Shown: positions 6,482 through 13,980 of the stretch, piece after piece
Position numbering within the stretch: position 1 is the stretch's first letter
How the letters are laid out: each line of letters opens with the position of its first letter
NCBI RefSeq assembly: GCF_004115745.1
Contig: NZ_QXIL01000021.1
Coordinates: 1 to 39,132 of the forward strand
DNA: 39,132 nucleotides
Reading direction: 5' to 3'
Origin: Levilactobacillus suantsaii
GTDB lineage: Bacteria > Bacillota > Bacilli > Lactobacillales > Lactobacillaceae
The notes under the pieces: generated by a model
Told to the model about the DNA's origin: nothing
What the model saw: only the letters and a program-made list of their open reading frames with translations
The model's database searches: none
Position numbers and translations under genes: made by a program

Positions 6482-6756
6482 CTTTAGGTGGATTTGCACC
6501 ACACTATGATGAGTTAATGGCCGGCGACACTACCCCGCAAGACATCACCGGGTTACGACTGGTCGACGGAGAAGAATACCTGAAACTCGACGGTGGGGAT
6601 ATCTACGTGCCCCGCAACGCCGAAGCAATTCGGAGCTTCCTGTACGACTACAGCGACCGGGACACCGACGGCCTTCCGGACAACCGATCGGAACTAACTG
6701 ATTTAGTTGGCGAAGAGTTTGGCGACATGGAGGTGATCACATGGATCAAGTATTAG
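6478..6756 (+). CDS. acidic hypothetical early protein
   Basis: 92 residues from ATG 6478, which overlaps the preceding stop and follows AAAGGGTGGTGG. It is strongly acidic (GEEYLKLDGGDIYVPR, DYSDRDTDGLPD). No domain is recognised. The strong acidity fits small DNA-mimic or inhibitor proteins seen in early phage operons, but nothing here proves it. Confidence 0.6.
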   Translation: MTLGGFAPHYDELMAGDTTPQDITGLRLVDGEEYLKLDGGDIYVPRNAEAIRSFLYDYSDRDTDGLPDNRSELTDLVGEEFGDMEVITWIKY

Positions 6757-6965
6757 GCAAGCAAACTGCAAGCGGCCCCGTGATTCTTGTGGCCCAGGTT
6801 ACTAGCGAAAGTCGTAATCGGTTGGCCGATATTCGCGGCGAACTATTTAATCTTATCGAAGCGATCGACGAACCGGGACACCCAATCACCAACGAAGAAC
6901 TCGATCATTTGTATCGAATTAACGATCAGCTGGCAGAATGGCAACCCGAAGTGGAGGTTAAGTAA
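6741..6965 (+). CDS. hypothetical early protein
   Basis: 74 residues overlapping the preceding gene by 16 bp, with ribosome site GGAGGTGATCAC-ATG. One predicted long helix (SRNRLADIRGELFNLIEAID). Its stop overlaps the next ATG (TAATG). It lies immediately upstream of the Gp157 gene. Function unknown. Confidence 0.65.
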   Translation: MDQVLGKQTASGPVILVAQVTSESRNRLADIRGELFNLIEAIDEPGHPITNEELDHLYRINDQLAEWQPEVEVK

Positions 6966-7450
6966 TGAATCTTTATCAATTGGAAGACAATCTATACCAA
7001 GTCGTTCGATTAGCCGAAAGTGCCGATTCGAAAGATCAACAGGCGTTTGATGACACGATTCTCAGCCTGAAAGATGGCATTGCAGATAAGGCAATCGGCT
7101 ATGGCAAGGTAATCAAGCAGCTAACGTCCGATGAAAAGCAACTTGCCGAGAAAATGAAGGTCGATGCTGACCGAAAGGCTTCACTCGCTAGCAACATTAG
7201 ACGATTAAAGGACGCCTTACAGCAAGGACTAGAGGCGGCCGGTTTAGACCACGTTAAAGACGTTGACCTAGCAATCTGGATTCAGAATAACCCGGCCAGT
7301 GTCAATTTAACGGACGAGGAGAAAGTACCTGGTGACTTTGTTAGGACGACAACTAGTCTCGATAAGAAGTCCATTCTAGCCGCCCTGAAGGCCGGAGAAG
7401 AAGTTCCGGGGGCCGAACTCCAACAGAAGCGGTCCATCCGGATTCGATAG
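6965..7450 (+). CDS. Siphovirus Gp157-family protein
   Basis: A 161-residue protein with the Gp157 layout: N-terminal MNLYQLEDNLYQVVRLAESA, a long coiled coil about residues 45-95 (GKVIKQLTSDEKQLAEKMKV then RKASLASNIRRLKDALQQGL), and a C-terminal VPGDFVRTTTSLDKKSILAA then EEVPGAEL segment. Gp157 was linked to phage resistance in Streptococcus thermophilus phage work and is commonly placed just before ERF/SSB recombination genes, as here. Its molecular function is not settled. Confidence 0.88.
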   Translation: MNLYQLEDNLYQVVRLAESADSKDQQAFDDTILSLKDGIADKAIGYGKVIKQLTSDEKQLAEKMKVDADRKASLASNIRRLKDALQQGLEAAGLDHVKDVDLAIWIQNNPASVNLTDEEKVPGDFVRTTTSLDKKSILAALKAGEEVPGAELQQKRSIRIR

Positions 7451-7462
7451 GAGGGAAACATC

Positions 7463-8167
7463 GTGACCGAGGAAAAAGAACTGAATTTAATTCAAAAACT
7501 GAATGAGGCCTCAAAACACATTGGCCCAATTGGTAAGGACGGAAACAATTCATTTCAAAAATACCGTTTTCAAAGTGAAACGGCCATCAAGTATGCAGTT
7601 GAGTCTGCAATCCGTGAAGTTGGCATTCGAATCATTCCCCAGTATGAAGTCATTAACCAGTACGACAAGGCTTCAAAACGAGGCGGCGAGAATCATTTCG
7701 TCGACGTGATGGGGACCTTCACTATCACGGATGGAGAAAACACGGTTGTTGGAACCATGCCCGGTAGTGGTCAAGATTCCGGTGAAAAAGCAATGGCCAA
7801 GGCCTGCACGAGTGCTCAGAAATACTTCTACAAGCAGCTCTTTAACATTACCGACAAGGACGAAGATCCGGACGCTGATGATAGTCACCCGGGTGGAGGA
7901 TTTGGTGGGACGACTAGTACACAGGAATCACAAACTCCTGGTCCGGAACCGATAACTCCGCAACAGAAAGATACATTGAGCAAGTTGTTTAATGCCATTG
8001 CCGGTAAGGCGAAGGTTGATTTAAACGTTGTTGCCACTTCCTTCTTGAAGCAGGTTAATGGGGCAACGAGTATGGATCAATTAAATCATAAACAGGCACA
8101 GGAGATAGTCTCTGTGGCTACTAATAAGCTAAATAAACTTGTTACTGAAGGGAAGGAAACAGCATGA
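7463..8167 (+). CDS. erf: ERF-family single-strand annealing recombinase
   Basis: GTG start at 7463 behind GGAGGGAAACATC. The 234 residues contain the ERF core: NSFQKYRFQSETAIKYAV, then IRIIPQYEVINQY, and the signature PGSGQDSGEKAMAKACTSAQKYF with KQLFNI. A Gly/Asp/Ser linker follows (about residues 138-165), then a C-terminal helical domain. It anneals single strands in phage recombination together with the SSB encoded directly downstream, whose start overlaps this stop (ATGA). Confidence 0.92.
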   Translation: MTEEKELNLIQKLNEASKHIGPIGKDGNNSFQKYRFQSETAIKYAVESAIREVGIRIIPQYEVINQYDKASKRGGENHFVDVMGTFTITDGENTVVGTMPGSGQDSGEKAMAKACTSAQKYFYKQLFNITDKDEDPDADDSHPGGGFGGTTSTQESQTPGPEPITPQQKDTLSKLFNAIAGKAKVDLNVVATSFLKQVNGATSMDQLNHKQAQEIVSVATNKLNKLVTEGKETA

Positions 8168-8550
8168 GAGTAATTACAATTTCTGGAAACGTAGGTAAGG
8201 ACCCCGAGGTTCGGTCAACACAGAATGGACTGATGGTTGCTAACTTCAGCGTTGCAGTTCGTCAAAACCGCCAAGGCGACGATGGCCGGTATGGGACCGA
8301 CTGGTTCCGCTGTACTGTCTGGGGGAACCGGGCCAAAGTAATCCAGCAATACTTCCAAAAGGGGAGCCACGTTGTTGTATCTGGCGACCTAGAGGTTAGC
8401 GAGTACAACGGTCAAACGCAATTAGGCGTTAACGTTAGTGACTTTGATCTACCTGATCGTAATGGCGCAACGGCCCCGGACAATGCGTCAGCTCCATCTG
8501 TGAATAACAACGATTCAGTTACGATCAACGATGACGACCTGCCGTTTTAA
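8164..8550 (+). CDS. ssb: single-stranded DNA-binding protein
   Basis: A 128-residue SSB: OB fold from residue 1 (MRVITISGNVGKDPEVRS through NGLMVANFSVAV, then TDWFRCTVWGNRAKVIQQYF and KGSHVVVSGDLEVSEY), a short Asp/Asn/Ser-rich linker and the acidic interaction tip ending DDDLPF. All features of an active SSB are present. It is coupled to the ERF gene by a 4-bp overlap. Confidence 0.95.
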   Translation: MRVITISGNVGKDPEVRSTQNGLMVANFSVAVRQNRQGDDGRYGTDWFRCTVWGNRAKVIQQYFQKGSHVVVSGDLEVSEYNGQTQLGVNVSDFDLPDRNGATAPDNASAPSVNNNDSVTINDDDLPF

Positions 8551-8589
8551 ATAATCAAGTGGTGGGTGGGAGGCATAAGAGGTGTACCT

Positions 8590-9567
8590 ATGGCACGTCC
8601 GGTTAAGAAAGGACTGGAGTACTTCTCGATAGACGTTGACATGCTTCACCGAATGAAAGTTAGAAAAATAATGTTGAGCTGTGGCCCACAGTCAATCGCT
8701 GTACTAGTCGACCTGCTCGGTAATATCTACGGAGACGAGGGGTATTACATGCAGTGGGACGATGATGCCCGTTTCTTAATTTTTGACGATGTTGGGGTTA
8801 AGGAAGCGGCTGTACAGGAGATTGTGACTAAGGCGGCCCAAGTTGGATTCTTCGACCAGGGCATGCTTGATAAGTATTCAATTTTGACTTCATCCGGGAT
8901 TCAAAAGAGGTATCAAATGGCGGCTAGAAAGAAGAAAGATTCCACCATTAATCCCGAATATGACTTGCTTGACGGAGTTATCGACACCGATAACGAGGTT
9001 TCTGACGCGGAAACCCCAGTTTCGGGCGCCGACAATCCCCAAAGTAAAGCAAAAGAAAGTAAAGTAAATAAAAGTAAAAAAGAACCTAAGCGTCCGCATT
9101 CGGGCAAGCCGAAGTACGGACCCGATGATCCACCGTATCAAATTGCTCAGCACCTGCTCAAGGCCATTCGGGATAATGACCCTGAGTTCTCGCCTAAAAA
9201 CGACGAGCATAAGCTGCAGACATGGGCCAACGACATCCGCCTGGCTCATACCCAAGATGGTCATACCTACGACAAGCTGGACGGCATGGTCGAGTGGTGT
9301 CAGCACGACGATTTCTGGAAGTCGAACGTGCTTTCCGGGTCCAAGCTCCGGAAGCAGTTCGACCAGATGAAGATGCAGGCGGCATCACGCGGCCGTGGGA
9401 GCTCTAAGCCAACAAGGGCCAAGGAGACACTGCCAACGTGGGCTCAGAAGACGCCTGATAAACCTGCTTCGGACGGCAAGCTAAGCCCCGAACAGCAGGC
9501 AGCACTGGACGCGCGAATCAAAAAGTTCAAGGCACGGCGGCCGGAGAAAGAAGAGGCGACATCATGA
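8590..9567 (+). CDS. phage replication initiator-like protein (DUF4373 N-terminus)
   Basis: ATG 8590 follows AAGAGGTGTACCT; the in-frame GTG at 8566 has no ribosome site. Residues 1-110 are of the Lin1244/Lin1753-like DUF4373 type (MARPVKKGLEYFSIDVDMLH, VLVDLLGNIYGDEGYY). A Lys/Ser-rich linker (KESKVNKSKKEPKR) follows, then a C-terminal part with FWKSNVLSGSKLRKQFDQM near residues 240-260. Such proteins replace DnaD-like initiators in Lactobacillus phages. No separate helicase loader follows, so this may be the only replication-specific gene here. Confidence 0.8.
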   Translation: MARPVKKGLEYFSIDVDMLHRMKVRKIMLSCGPQSIAVLVDLLGNIYGDEGYYMQWDDDARFLIFDDVGVKEAAVQEIVTKAAQVGFFDQGMLDKYSILTSSGIQKRYQMAARKKKDSTINPEYDLLDGVIDTDNEVSDAETPVSGADNPQSKAKESKVNKSKKEPKRPHSGKPKYGPDDPPYQIAQHLLKAIRDNDPEFSPKNDEHKLQTWANDIRLAHTQDGHTYDKLDGMVEWCQHDDFWKSNVLSGSKLRKQFDQMKMQAASRGRGSSKPTRAKETLPTWAQKTPDKPASDGKLSPEQQAALDARIKKFKARRPEKEEATS

Positions 9568-9767
9568 AGAACGCAATCAGCTATGCTTTAGATAAATACG
9601 ATTTGTACGTTTTACAGAGAGGCATCCGATTTCCGGAAGAGGCAGAGGATTTTGAGGAACTGGCACAGGGCAACGTTGAATCTGATCTATGCCAGGATAT
9701 CTGGGACGCGATTTACGAGAAGCTTGAGGACAAGCTCAGTGAGCTAGACGAGGAGGAACAAGCATGA
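9564..9767 (+). CDS. acidic hypothetical early protein
   Basis: 67 residues overlapping both neighbours by four bases (ATGA on each side). It is acidic in its second half (NVESDLCQDIWDAI, EDKLSELDEEEQA) with no recognised domain. The double overlap supports expression as part of the replication transcript. Confidence 0.65.
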   Translation: MKNAISYALDKYDLYVLQRGIRFPEEAEDFEELAQGNVESDLCQDIWDAIYEKLEDKLSELDEEEQA

Positions 9768-10465
9768 ACGAATTAATCAAGACTTTCAAGCAAAATGACG
9801 GCACGGTGGCCGTCGATGCACGAGACCTGCACGACTTTCTGGAGGTCGGCAAGGACTTCACGTCGTGGCTCAAGGACATGATTGACTACGGCTTTGAAGA
9901 GGGTAAGGACTTTACCCCGTTTTCGGTGAAAAGTACTGGTGGCCGGCCCCGCGCCGGTTATGCGCTCACCCTGGATATGGCCAAGGAGTTGTCAATGATT
10001 CAACGGACCGATAAGGGCAAGCAGGCCCGTGAGTACTTCATCACGATGGAGAAACGGGCTAAGCAAGTCACCTTGCCGATGGCCCCCGAGGAAAAGTTGA
10101 TGCTGGTCATGGAGAACGCCAATCGGGCCAACAAACGACTAACTGGGGTTGAGGAGCGTATGGACGAATTCGAGGCCAATCAAAAAATGGACCCAACAGA
10201 GTACAGTACCGTCAGTCATGGCGTTACCCGCGCAGTTAATCGATATGTCGGTGAGCATCATCTTCAACTGACGCGTGATCAACGCGCGGAACTCTACAAG
10301 GATATCAGCACTGGGCTCAACAAGGTGTGTGGCGTTCACACGCGAACTCAAATTCGTGCTAAGGACTTCAACAGGGCCATGAAGTATATCTACGACTGGG
10401 AACCCAACACCGCAACCAAGATGATGATGCAGCAGGCCGGTGAGCAGACTGCCATGGAGGTGTAG
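9764..10465 (+). CDS. phage antirepressor, AntA/AntB + ORF6C
   Basis: A 233-residue two-domain protein. Residues 1-95 are AntA/AntB (VDARDLHDFLEVGKDFTSWL, YGFEEGKDFTPF, YALTLDMAKELSMIQRTDKG, KQAREYFITMEK). After a helical linker, residues 125-215 match ORF6C (VTRAVNRYVGEHHLQL and GLNKVCGVHTRTQIR). Antirepressors of this kind interfere with the lysogenic repressor. With immA broken in this phage, this gene is a possible alternative induction route (inference). Confidence 0.9.
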   Translation: MNELIKTFKQNDGTVAVDARDLHDFLEVGKDFTSWLKDMIDYGFEEGKDFTPFSVKSTGGRPRAGYALTLDMAKELSMIQRTDKGKQAREYFITMEKRAKQVTLPMAPEEKLMLVMENANRANKRLTGVEERMDEFEANQKMDPTEYSTVSHGVTRAVNRYVGEHHLQLTRDQRAELYKDISTGLNKVCGVHTRTQIRAKDFNRAMKYIYDWEPNTATKMMMQQAGEQTAMEV

Positions 10466-10468
10466 GAG

Positions 10469-11035
10469 ATGAGAGTTAAGGCGCTTAACCGGGACCCAGA
10501 CGGTAGCCTGATTCATCAGCACATTAACCATCCGGCAGGAGACGACGAAGAAGAGATTTTCTGGCCATCTGATACCGATAGAATCCGACGCGAGATGGAA
10601 GCGTACGCTGCGTTCGGAATTCGTGGGAATGCTTTGGCCCGCCTAGTGATTCACGGTGAACCAGTCCCAGCCGGGCGCCCGCGATTCTCAAACGGCCACG
10701 CGTTCGACCCTAAGCGGTCCCGGGACTACAAGCGCTTCGTCGGTCAAGAGGCCAAGATGAAATATCACGGGCCACTACTACGAAATGATCCGCTCAAGGT
10801 CGATGTCAAAGTGTACCGGCACGTGCAGCGGTCAGTCAGCAAGGTAGAGCGGACACGGCGCATCAGTGGTGAGCATCGGCCCATCGTTAAGCCGGACGCA
10901 TCAAACTACTTGAAGCTGATTGAGGACGCACTGACTGGCATTGTGTGGGAAGACGACAATCTTATCACGGATGTCTCCTGCAGCAAGTACTATTCGGACG
11001 AGCCGAGGATTGAAGTCACAGTTACAGAAGCTTAG
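10469..11035 (+). CDS. rusA: RusA-like Holliday junction resolvase
   Basis: 188 residues. An N-terminal extension of about 65 residues (acidic, DDEEEIFWPSD) precedes the RusA fold: VIHGEPVPAGRPRFSNGHAF, SRDYKRFVGQEA, and the catalytic signature KPDASNYLKLIEDALTGIVW followed by EDDNLITDV. The Asp residues of the signature are all present. It resolves branched replication and recombination intermediates before packaging. The extension is longer than in most members. Confidence 0.92.
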   Translation: MRVKALNRDPDGSLIHQHINHPAGDDEEEIFWPSDTDRIRREMEAYAAFGIRGNALARLVIHGEPVPAGRPRFSNGHAFDPKRSRDYKRFVGQEAKMKYHGPLLRNDPLKVDVKVYRHVQRSVSKVERTRRISGEHRPIVKPDASNYLKLIEDALTGIVWEDDNLITDVSCSKYYSDEPRIEVTVTEA

Positions 11036-11046
11036 GAGGAAGAACA

Positions 11047-11088
11047 ATGAACATCGTAGAACAGTTGGAGGTGACTGACGATGATTAA
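11047..11088 (+). CDS. 13-residue ORF overlapping the next ribosome site
   Basis: MNIVEQLEVTDDD, from ATG 11047 behind AGGAGGAAGAACA, ending inside the next start. The ribosome site of the following gene lies within it, so its translation could couple to the next gene. It may equally be a non-functional upstream ORF. Confidence 0.3.
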   Translation: MNIVEQLEVTDDD

Positions 11089-11278
11089 GTTTAAGGATTC
11101 AGATTGTTATCCAATAATGTTTGACCTGTTTGGACTGATTGCAATGTCTGACAAATTAACTTTTCCGATGGTTTGGCATGAAAAATATTACTTGAAGAAA
11201 GTTATTCAGATTGACAAAGACAGCATATTCATACTTGGGCGAAGCTTAGCGGAGGCAGATAATGAAGCACGGCGATAA
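11081..11278 (+). CDS. hypothetical early protein
   Basis: 65 residues from ATG 11081 (GGAGGTGACTGACG upstream). Mixed alpha/beta composition with no recognised domain. A/T-richer than its neighbours, marking the start of a lower-GC block that extends to about 12450 and probably reflects module exchange. Confidence 0.6.
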   Translation: MIKFKDSDCYPIMFDLFGLIAMSDKLTFPMVWHEKYYLKKVIQIDKDSIFILGRSLAEADNEARR

Positions 11279-11441
11279 GGTATATTACCACCCACGCCAT
11301 CACGTAAAGCAGCCTGCCACATGTCTATGCTGGATCAATCGTGGTGATAGACGGATAGCGATGGTAAAAGTTAAAGGCAGCCATAGGCATATTGAGGTGG
11401 CACCGAGTGATGTTGAGATTGGGAGGGCAAATGATGTTTAG
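11262..11441 (+). CDS. small basic hypothetical protein
   Basis: 59 residues from ATG 11262 (GGAGGCAGATA upstream), out of frame with and overlapping the previous gene. It begins MKHGDKVYYHPRHHVKQPAT and looks like a small SH3-like beta protein (GDKVYYHP, CLCWINRGDRRIAMVKVKG). Its end overlaps the next start. Not recognised as a named family. Confidence 0.55.
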   Translation: MKHGDKVYYHPRHHVKQPATCLCWINRGDRRIAMVKVKGSHRHIEVAPSDVEIGRANDV

Positions 11442-12048
11442 AGCATACATTGAAGATACTGATGATCTGGATTACAACGATGTTCCTCACAAGGGACACT
11501 TTGTTTATGGCAATCTTATTGAAGGAGGAAATAAGAGTAATACTGATGCAATTGTTGGGGATTTAATCGAAATAAATGACGAATATGTGAATGTTGAATG
11601 GTGGTGCTCCATTGAAAAAGGTTCGGCTGAACAGTATACCGGCTTAAAAGATGCTAATGGCAATTCCACTGAAAAGTTTAGACACACAGAAAAAGGGGTT
11701 ATAACTAATCTTTATCAAAAATTGAAGAAAAGAAATAAAAATAATGGATTTGGCAGCGTTCCGTTTAGTCTAAAAGATTTTTATGATTGGTCTATGAAAG
11801 ATAAAAATTTTCACCGGCTATTTAGAATGTGGGTTTTTGACAATTATAGCAAAATCTCAAAACCATCTGTTGACAGAATAGACCCGACAGTCGGTTATGA
11901 ATTTGACAATATGCAATGGCTTTCTTGGAATGAAAACTATTATAAAGGTATTCACGAGGTCGCCGAGAAAAAAGAAAAACCTGTCGATATGTACAAGGAT
12001 GGAATTTATATCGGAAAGTTTAAATTTTTTGAATATGCTGACCAGTAA
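11431..12048 (+). CDS. YopX N-terminus fused to an HNH/NUMOD-type endonuclease segment
   Basis: ATG 11431 after GGGAGGGCAA gives 205 residues. Residues 1-75 are YopX-like (HKGHFVYGNLIEGG, GDLIEINDEYVNVEWWC, AEQYTGLKDANG). From about residue 90 the protein changes to a phage HNH-type segment (FSLKDFYDWSMKDKNFHRLF, SKPSVDRIDPTVGYEFDNMQ, WLSWNENYYKG). It then ends in a partial NUMOD1-like stretch (PVDMYKDGIYIGKFKFFEYA). The YopX C-terminal end is found after the stop (12049-12141), so an endonuclease cassette appears to have invaded a yopX gene. The classical HNH histidines are not obvious; activity is doubtful. Confidence 0.72.
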   Translation: MMFRAYIEDTDDLDYNDVPHKGHFVYGNLIEGGNKSNTDAIVGDLIEINDEYVNVEWWCSIEKGSAEQYTGLKDANGNSTEKFRHTEKGVITNLYQKLKKRNKNNGFGSVPFSLKDFYDWSMKDKNFHRLFRMWVFDNYSKISKPSVDRIDPTVGYEFDNMQWLSWNENYYKGIHEVAEKKEKPVDMYKDGIYIGKFKFFEYADQ

Positions 12049-12141
12049 TTACTATTGGAAGATGGAGTTAACAAACGCGATTGGGATTTTGGGAAAATAT
12101 TAAATAACCCAGAACTATTGGAGGAACAACATGAAGATTAA
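12049..12141 (+). pseudogene. displaced 3' end of the yopX-like gene
   Basis: The same frame stays open for 30 codons after the TAA at 12046. It ends KILNNPELLEEQHED, which resembles the standard YopX C-terminus (.i..NPELLE). It has no start and is taken as the remnant separated by the endonuclease insertion. The preceding LLLEDGVNKRDWDFG may be the rest of the NUMOD1-like domain, which would make the TAA a point nonsense mutation. Confidence 0.5.
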
Positions 12142-12307
12142 AACATTTTGGACTGAATATTTTAAGGATGACGAATTTGAAACTTCCGTCAACGATTTCA
12201 TTAAAGACAAAAGAGTTATACAGATTTCAACTGGAGACTCATTGCCTACCAATGATGATTATGTCCATACACTAACGGTACTTTATGAGGAGGCACAGCA
12301 TGATTAA
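12131..12307 (+). CDS. Cse60-like small protein
   Basis: 58 residues from ATG 12131 (TTGGAGGAACAAC upstream), overlapping both neighbours. The pattern MKIKTFWTEYFKDDEFETSV, NDFIKDKRVIQIS, HTLTVLYE resembles the Cse60 family, named from a Bacillus sporulation gene but also common in Lactobacillus phage early regions. The function is unknown in phages. Confidence 0.6.
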   Translation: MKIKTFWTEYFKDDEFETSVNDFIKDKRVIQISTGDSLPTNDDYVHTLTVLYEEAQHD

Positions 12308-12794
12308 GATATACCGTAAAACAGTAACTATTAAGGCTGAACAATTTGACGGGTCACAGAAGATGATTAAAAAATATGGAATAGAAGATAGCGCAGAGAG
12401 TGGTTATAACGATTCAGATTGGGAAGATGAAGGATTATGTATTCCGACTAAAGAAGGGTGTCTAAGAATTAATAACGGTGACTGGGTTGCCACCGGCATT
12501 GAAGGTGAACACTGGCCGATCGCTGATGACGTTTTCCGTAAGACATATGCTGAGTTGCCAGTTATTCCTAAGGCCGTTGCTGACTGGATCGAGGAATGCA
12601 AAGATAAAAGCATTTCAATTGGGGATATGCTGTGCTCAGAGAGACGACCAGAAAAAATGCGTGATTGGATGGCACTTACACCGGGAACCTATCAATTTGA
12701 TTATGCTCGCTATCAGAAGCATCAGGAACTAATTGCCCGCGCGTGGCTAGATGGGTATCAAGTGGAGGCACAGCATGACACACGAACAGATTGA
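12300..12794 (+). CDS. DUF1642-like phage protein
   Basis: ATG 12300 follows GAGGAGGCACAGC; the upstream ATG at 12285 lies before that site. Residues 1-85 resemble a domain seen in many phage early genes (YRKTVTIKAEQFDG, INNGDWVATGIEGEHWPIAD, VFRKTYAEL). Residues 88-162 fit DUF1642 (VIPKAVADWIEECK and ELIARAWLDGYQVE). It is probably a fusion of two small phage modules. Role unknown. Confidence 0.75.
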   Translation: MIKIYRKTVTIKAEQFDGSQKMIKKYGIEDSAESGYNDSDWEDEGLCIPTKEGCLRINNGDWVATGIEGEHWPIADDVFRKTYAELPVIPKAVADWIEECKDKSISIGDMLCSERRPEKMRDWMALTPGTYQFDYARYQKHQELIARAWLDGYQVEAQHDTRTD

Positions 12795-12966
12795 GTATCG
12801 AAAATACGTGATGCAAGGCATGGCAAGCTATGGTGGCGATGTGGCACAGGCATTAGTGTGGTGTGGCAATCACTTTATCAAGTTGAGCAATAGCCAACGC
12901 AACGCGATTAACAAGCTGTCAGCGAAGGAACGCAACCAAGTTATTCATGAACTGACGATGGGATAA
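12775..12966 (+). CDS. hypothetical early protein
   Basis: 63 residues from ATG 12775, preceded by the same GGAGGCACAGC-ATGA start cassette used at 12300. It ends LSAKERNQVIHELTMG, and its C-terminus resembles that of the next gene (NVLHELTRPF), suggesting an ancient duplication. No domain is recognised. Confidence 0.6.
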   Translation: MTHEQIEYRKYVMQGMASYGGDVAQALVWCGNHFIKLSNSQRNAINKLSAKERNQVIHELTMG

Positions 12967-12993
12967 AATTATTATTTTACGTAGGAGATAAGC

Positions 12994-13209
12994 ATGGATA
13001 AAACACGCGACGAAATGAACGGTAACCAACGTATGCTGCTTAGATATCTGGAGGCGCTGGTGCCGAAAGACGATGTATTGATGGGGCTAGCCGAGTTTCA
13101 ATCCAGATTAAGCGATCACAGCGTGCCTAAGGAAGTTTACATTGCTTTGGGTATGCTGAGCAATGCGGAGATTACTAACGTGCTACACGAGCTTACGCGG
13201 CCATTTTAG
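12994..13209 (+). CDS. hypothetical early protein
   Basis: 71 residues with ribosome site GTAGGAGATAAGC-ATG. All-helical prediction. The C-terminal AEITNVLHELTRPF parallels NQVIHELTMG of the preceding protein. It is the last gene before the early/late boundary. Confidence 0.6.
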   Translation: MDKTRDEMNGNQRMLLRYLEALVPKDDVLMGLAEFQSRLSDHSVPKEVYIALGMLSNAEITNVLHELTRPF

Positions 13210-13214
13210 ACAGC

Positions 13215-13239
13215 AAAAAAGGGCTGACACAACAGCCCT
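13215..13239 (-). terminator. intrinsic terminator acting on leftward transcription
   Basis: Stem AGGGCTG (13220-13226) / CAGCCCT (13233-13239) with six A residues on its left side. Read on the minus strand this is a 7-bp stem followed by TTTTTT. In the plus direction there is no T run, so it should mainly stop leftward (antisense) transcripts. Confidence 0.6.
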
Positions 13240-13305
13240 CACCCAAATTATGCTTACTCAATGGTCAACAACTAATTATAGCATAACCAAGGGGTGGCAA
13301 GCGCT

Positions 13306-13785
13306 ATGGAAAGCATCTTTAAGAATGTGGATGAGGATAAGACGATTGAAAAAGCTGAGTCAGTGCTAAAAGATTATTGGAAGTGGGAATTGCGGGCACG
13401 GCGTGCGCGTTTCAACTTGCAGAGTCCTGCAATGGACGGCATGCCACAAAGTCCCAGCTTCGAAAACCGCGTTGATGAGAAGCATGTAAACAAGCTTAAC
13501 GCCGAATTTATGGCTAATCTGGTAGTCAACGTTATTAAGGCGATTGGCATTGACGAGCAGACTGACCGCTATTCACAGGCACTGTATTTCTTGTACATTA
13601 AGCGATATTCAAAGGTAAAGTGCATGGCCTGTATGGATCATATCTCAGATAAGACATTCGACAAGTATCTACATGAGGGCCAGCTTGCTTTTGCCGAAGT
13701 CTATCCTGACGCCGTTGAGAACTTAATCGTTAAAAAGCCACATAAGTATGATCCAGAGAAACGTGCAGAATTTAGCTTTGATTAA
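13306..13785 (+). CDS. ArpU-family late transcription regulator
   Basis: 159 residues from ATG 13306 (AAGGGGTGGCAAGCGCT upstream). The ArpU/RinA-like pattern is an N-terminal helical part with WKWELRARRARF, a middle basic region, and a C-terminal sigma-70-region-4-like segment (RYSQALYFLYIKRYSKVKCM, then SDKTFDKYLHEGQLAFAEVY). These proteins switch on phage late genes. Its likely target is the phased repeat block immediately downstream. Confidence 0.85.
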   Translation: MESIFKNVDEDKTIEKAESVLKDYWKWELRARRARFNLQSPAMDGMPQSPSFENRVDEKHVNKLNAEFMANLVVNVIKAIGIDEQTDRYSQALYFLYIKRYSKVKCMACMDHISDKTFDKYLHEGQLAFAEVYPDAVENLIVKKPHKYDPEKRAEFSFD

Positions 13786-13800
13786 TTACTCCGTGTTTTT

Positions 13801-13875
13801 TTCCGATAAAATTCCGGGAAAGTTCCGGGTTCACTCCGGATTATACATGGATTCGGGGTGTAAATTAGTAGTATC
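13801..13875 (+). promoter_or_regulatory. late promoter region with 11-bp-phased repeats
   Basis: TTCCGAT (13801), TTCCGGG (13812), TTCCGGG (13823) and CTCCGGA (13834) recur every 11 bp, one helical turn, so they lie on one DNA face. A/T-rich sequence with TATACAT (13842-13848) and TGTAAATTAGTAGTAT (13859-13874) follows and precedes the tRNA island. This is probably the ArpU-dependent late promoter; the exact -10 is uncertain. Confidence 0.55.
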
Positions 13876-13878
13876 GAA

Positions 13879-13907
13879 AGATGTAGGGAGGCCACCCCGC
13901 CTCATCT
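13879..13907 (+). other. hairpin at the start of the tRNA island
   Basis: AGAT (13879-13882) and ATCT (13904-13907) enclose GAGGC-CACCCC-GCCTC (13888-13903). It ends one base before the first tRNA and has no T run, so it is unlikely to be a terminator. It may be a 5' end-protecting or processing structure. Confidence 0.45.
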
Positions 13908-13908
13908 A

Positions 13909-13980
13909 ACACGCATAGCTTAGCCGGAAAAGCAGTGGTCTCCTAAACCACCGACGCGGGTTCGAATCCCGCTGCGTGCA
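13909..13980 (+). tRNA. tRNA-Arg(CCT)
   Basis: Cloverleaf: acceptor ACACGCA/TGCGTGC (first pair A-C mismatched), D-stem GCTT/AAGC, anticodon stem GTGGT/ACCAC with loop CTCCTAA (anticodon CCT), T-arm GCGGG-TTCGAAT-CCCGC, discriminator A. CCA is not encoded. It reads the rare AGG codon. Confidence 0.88.
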
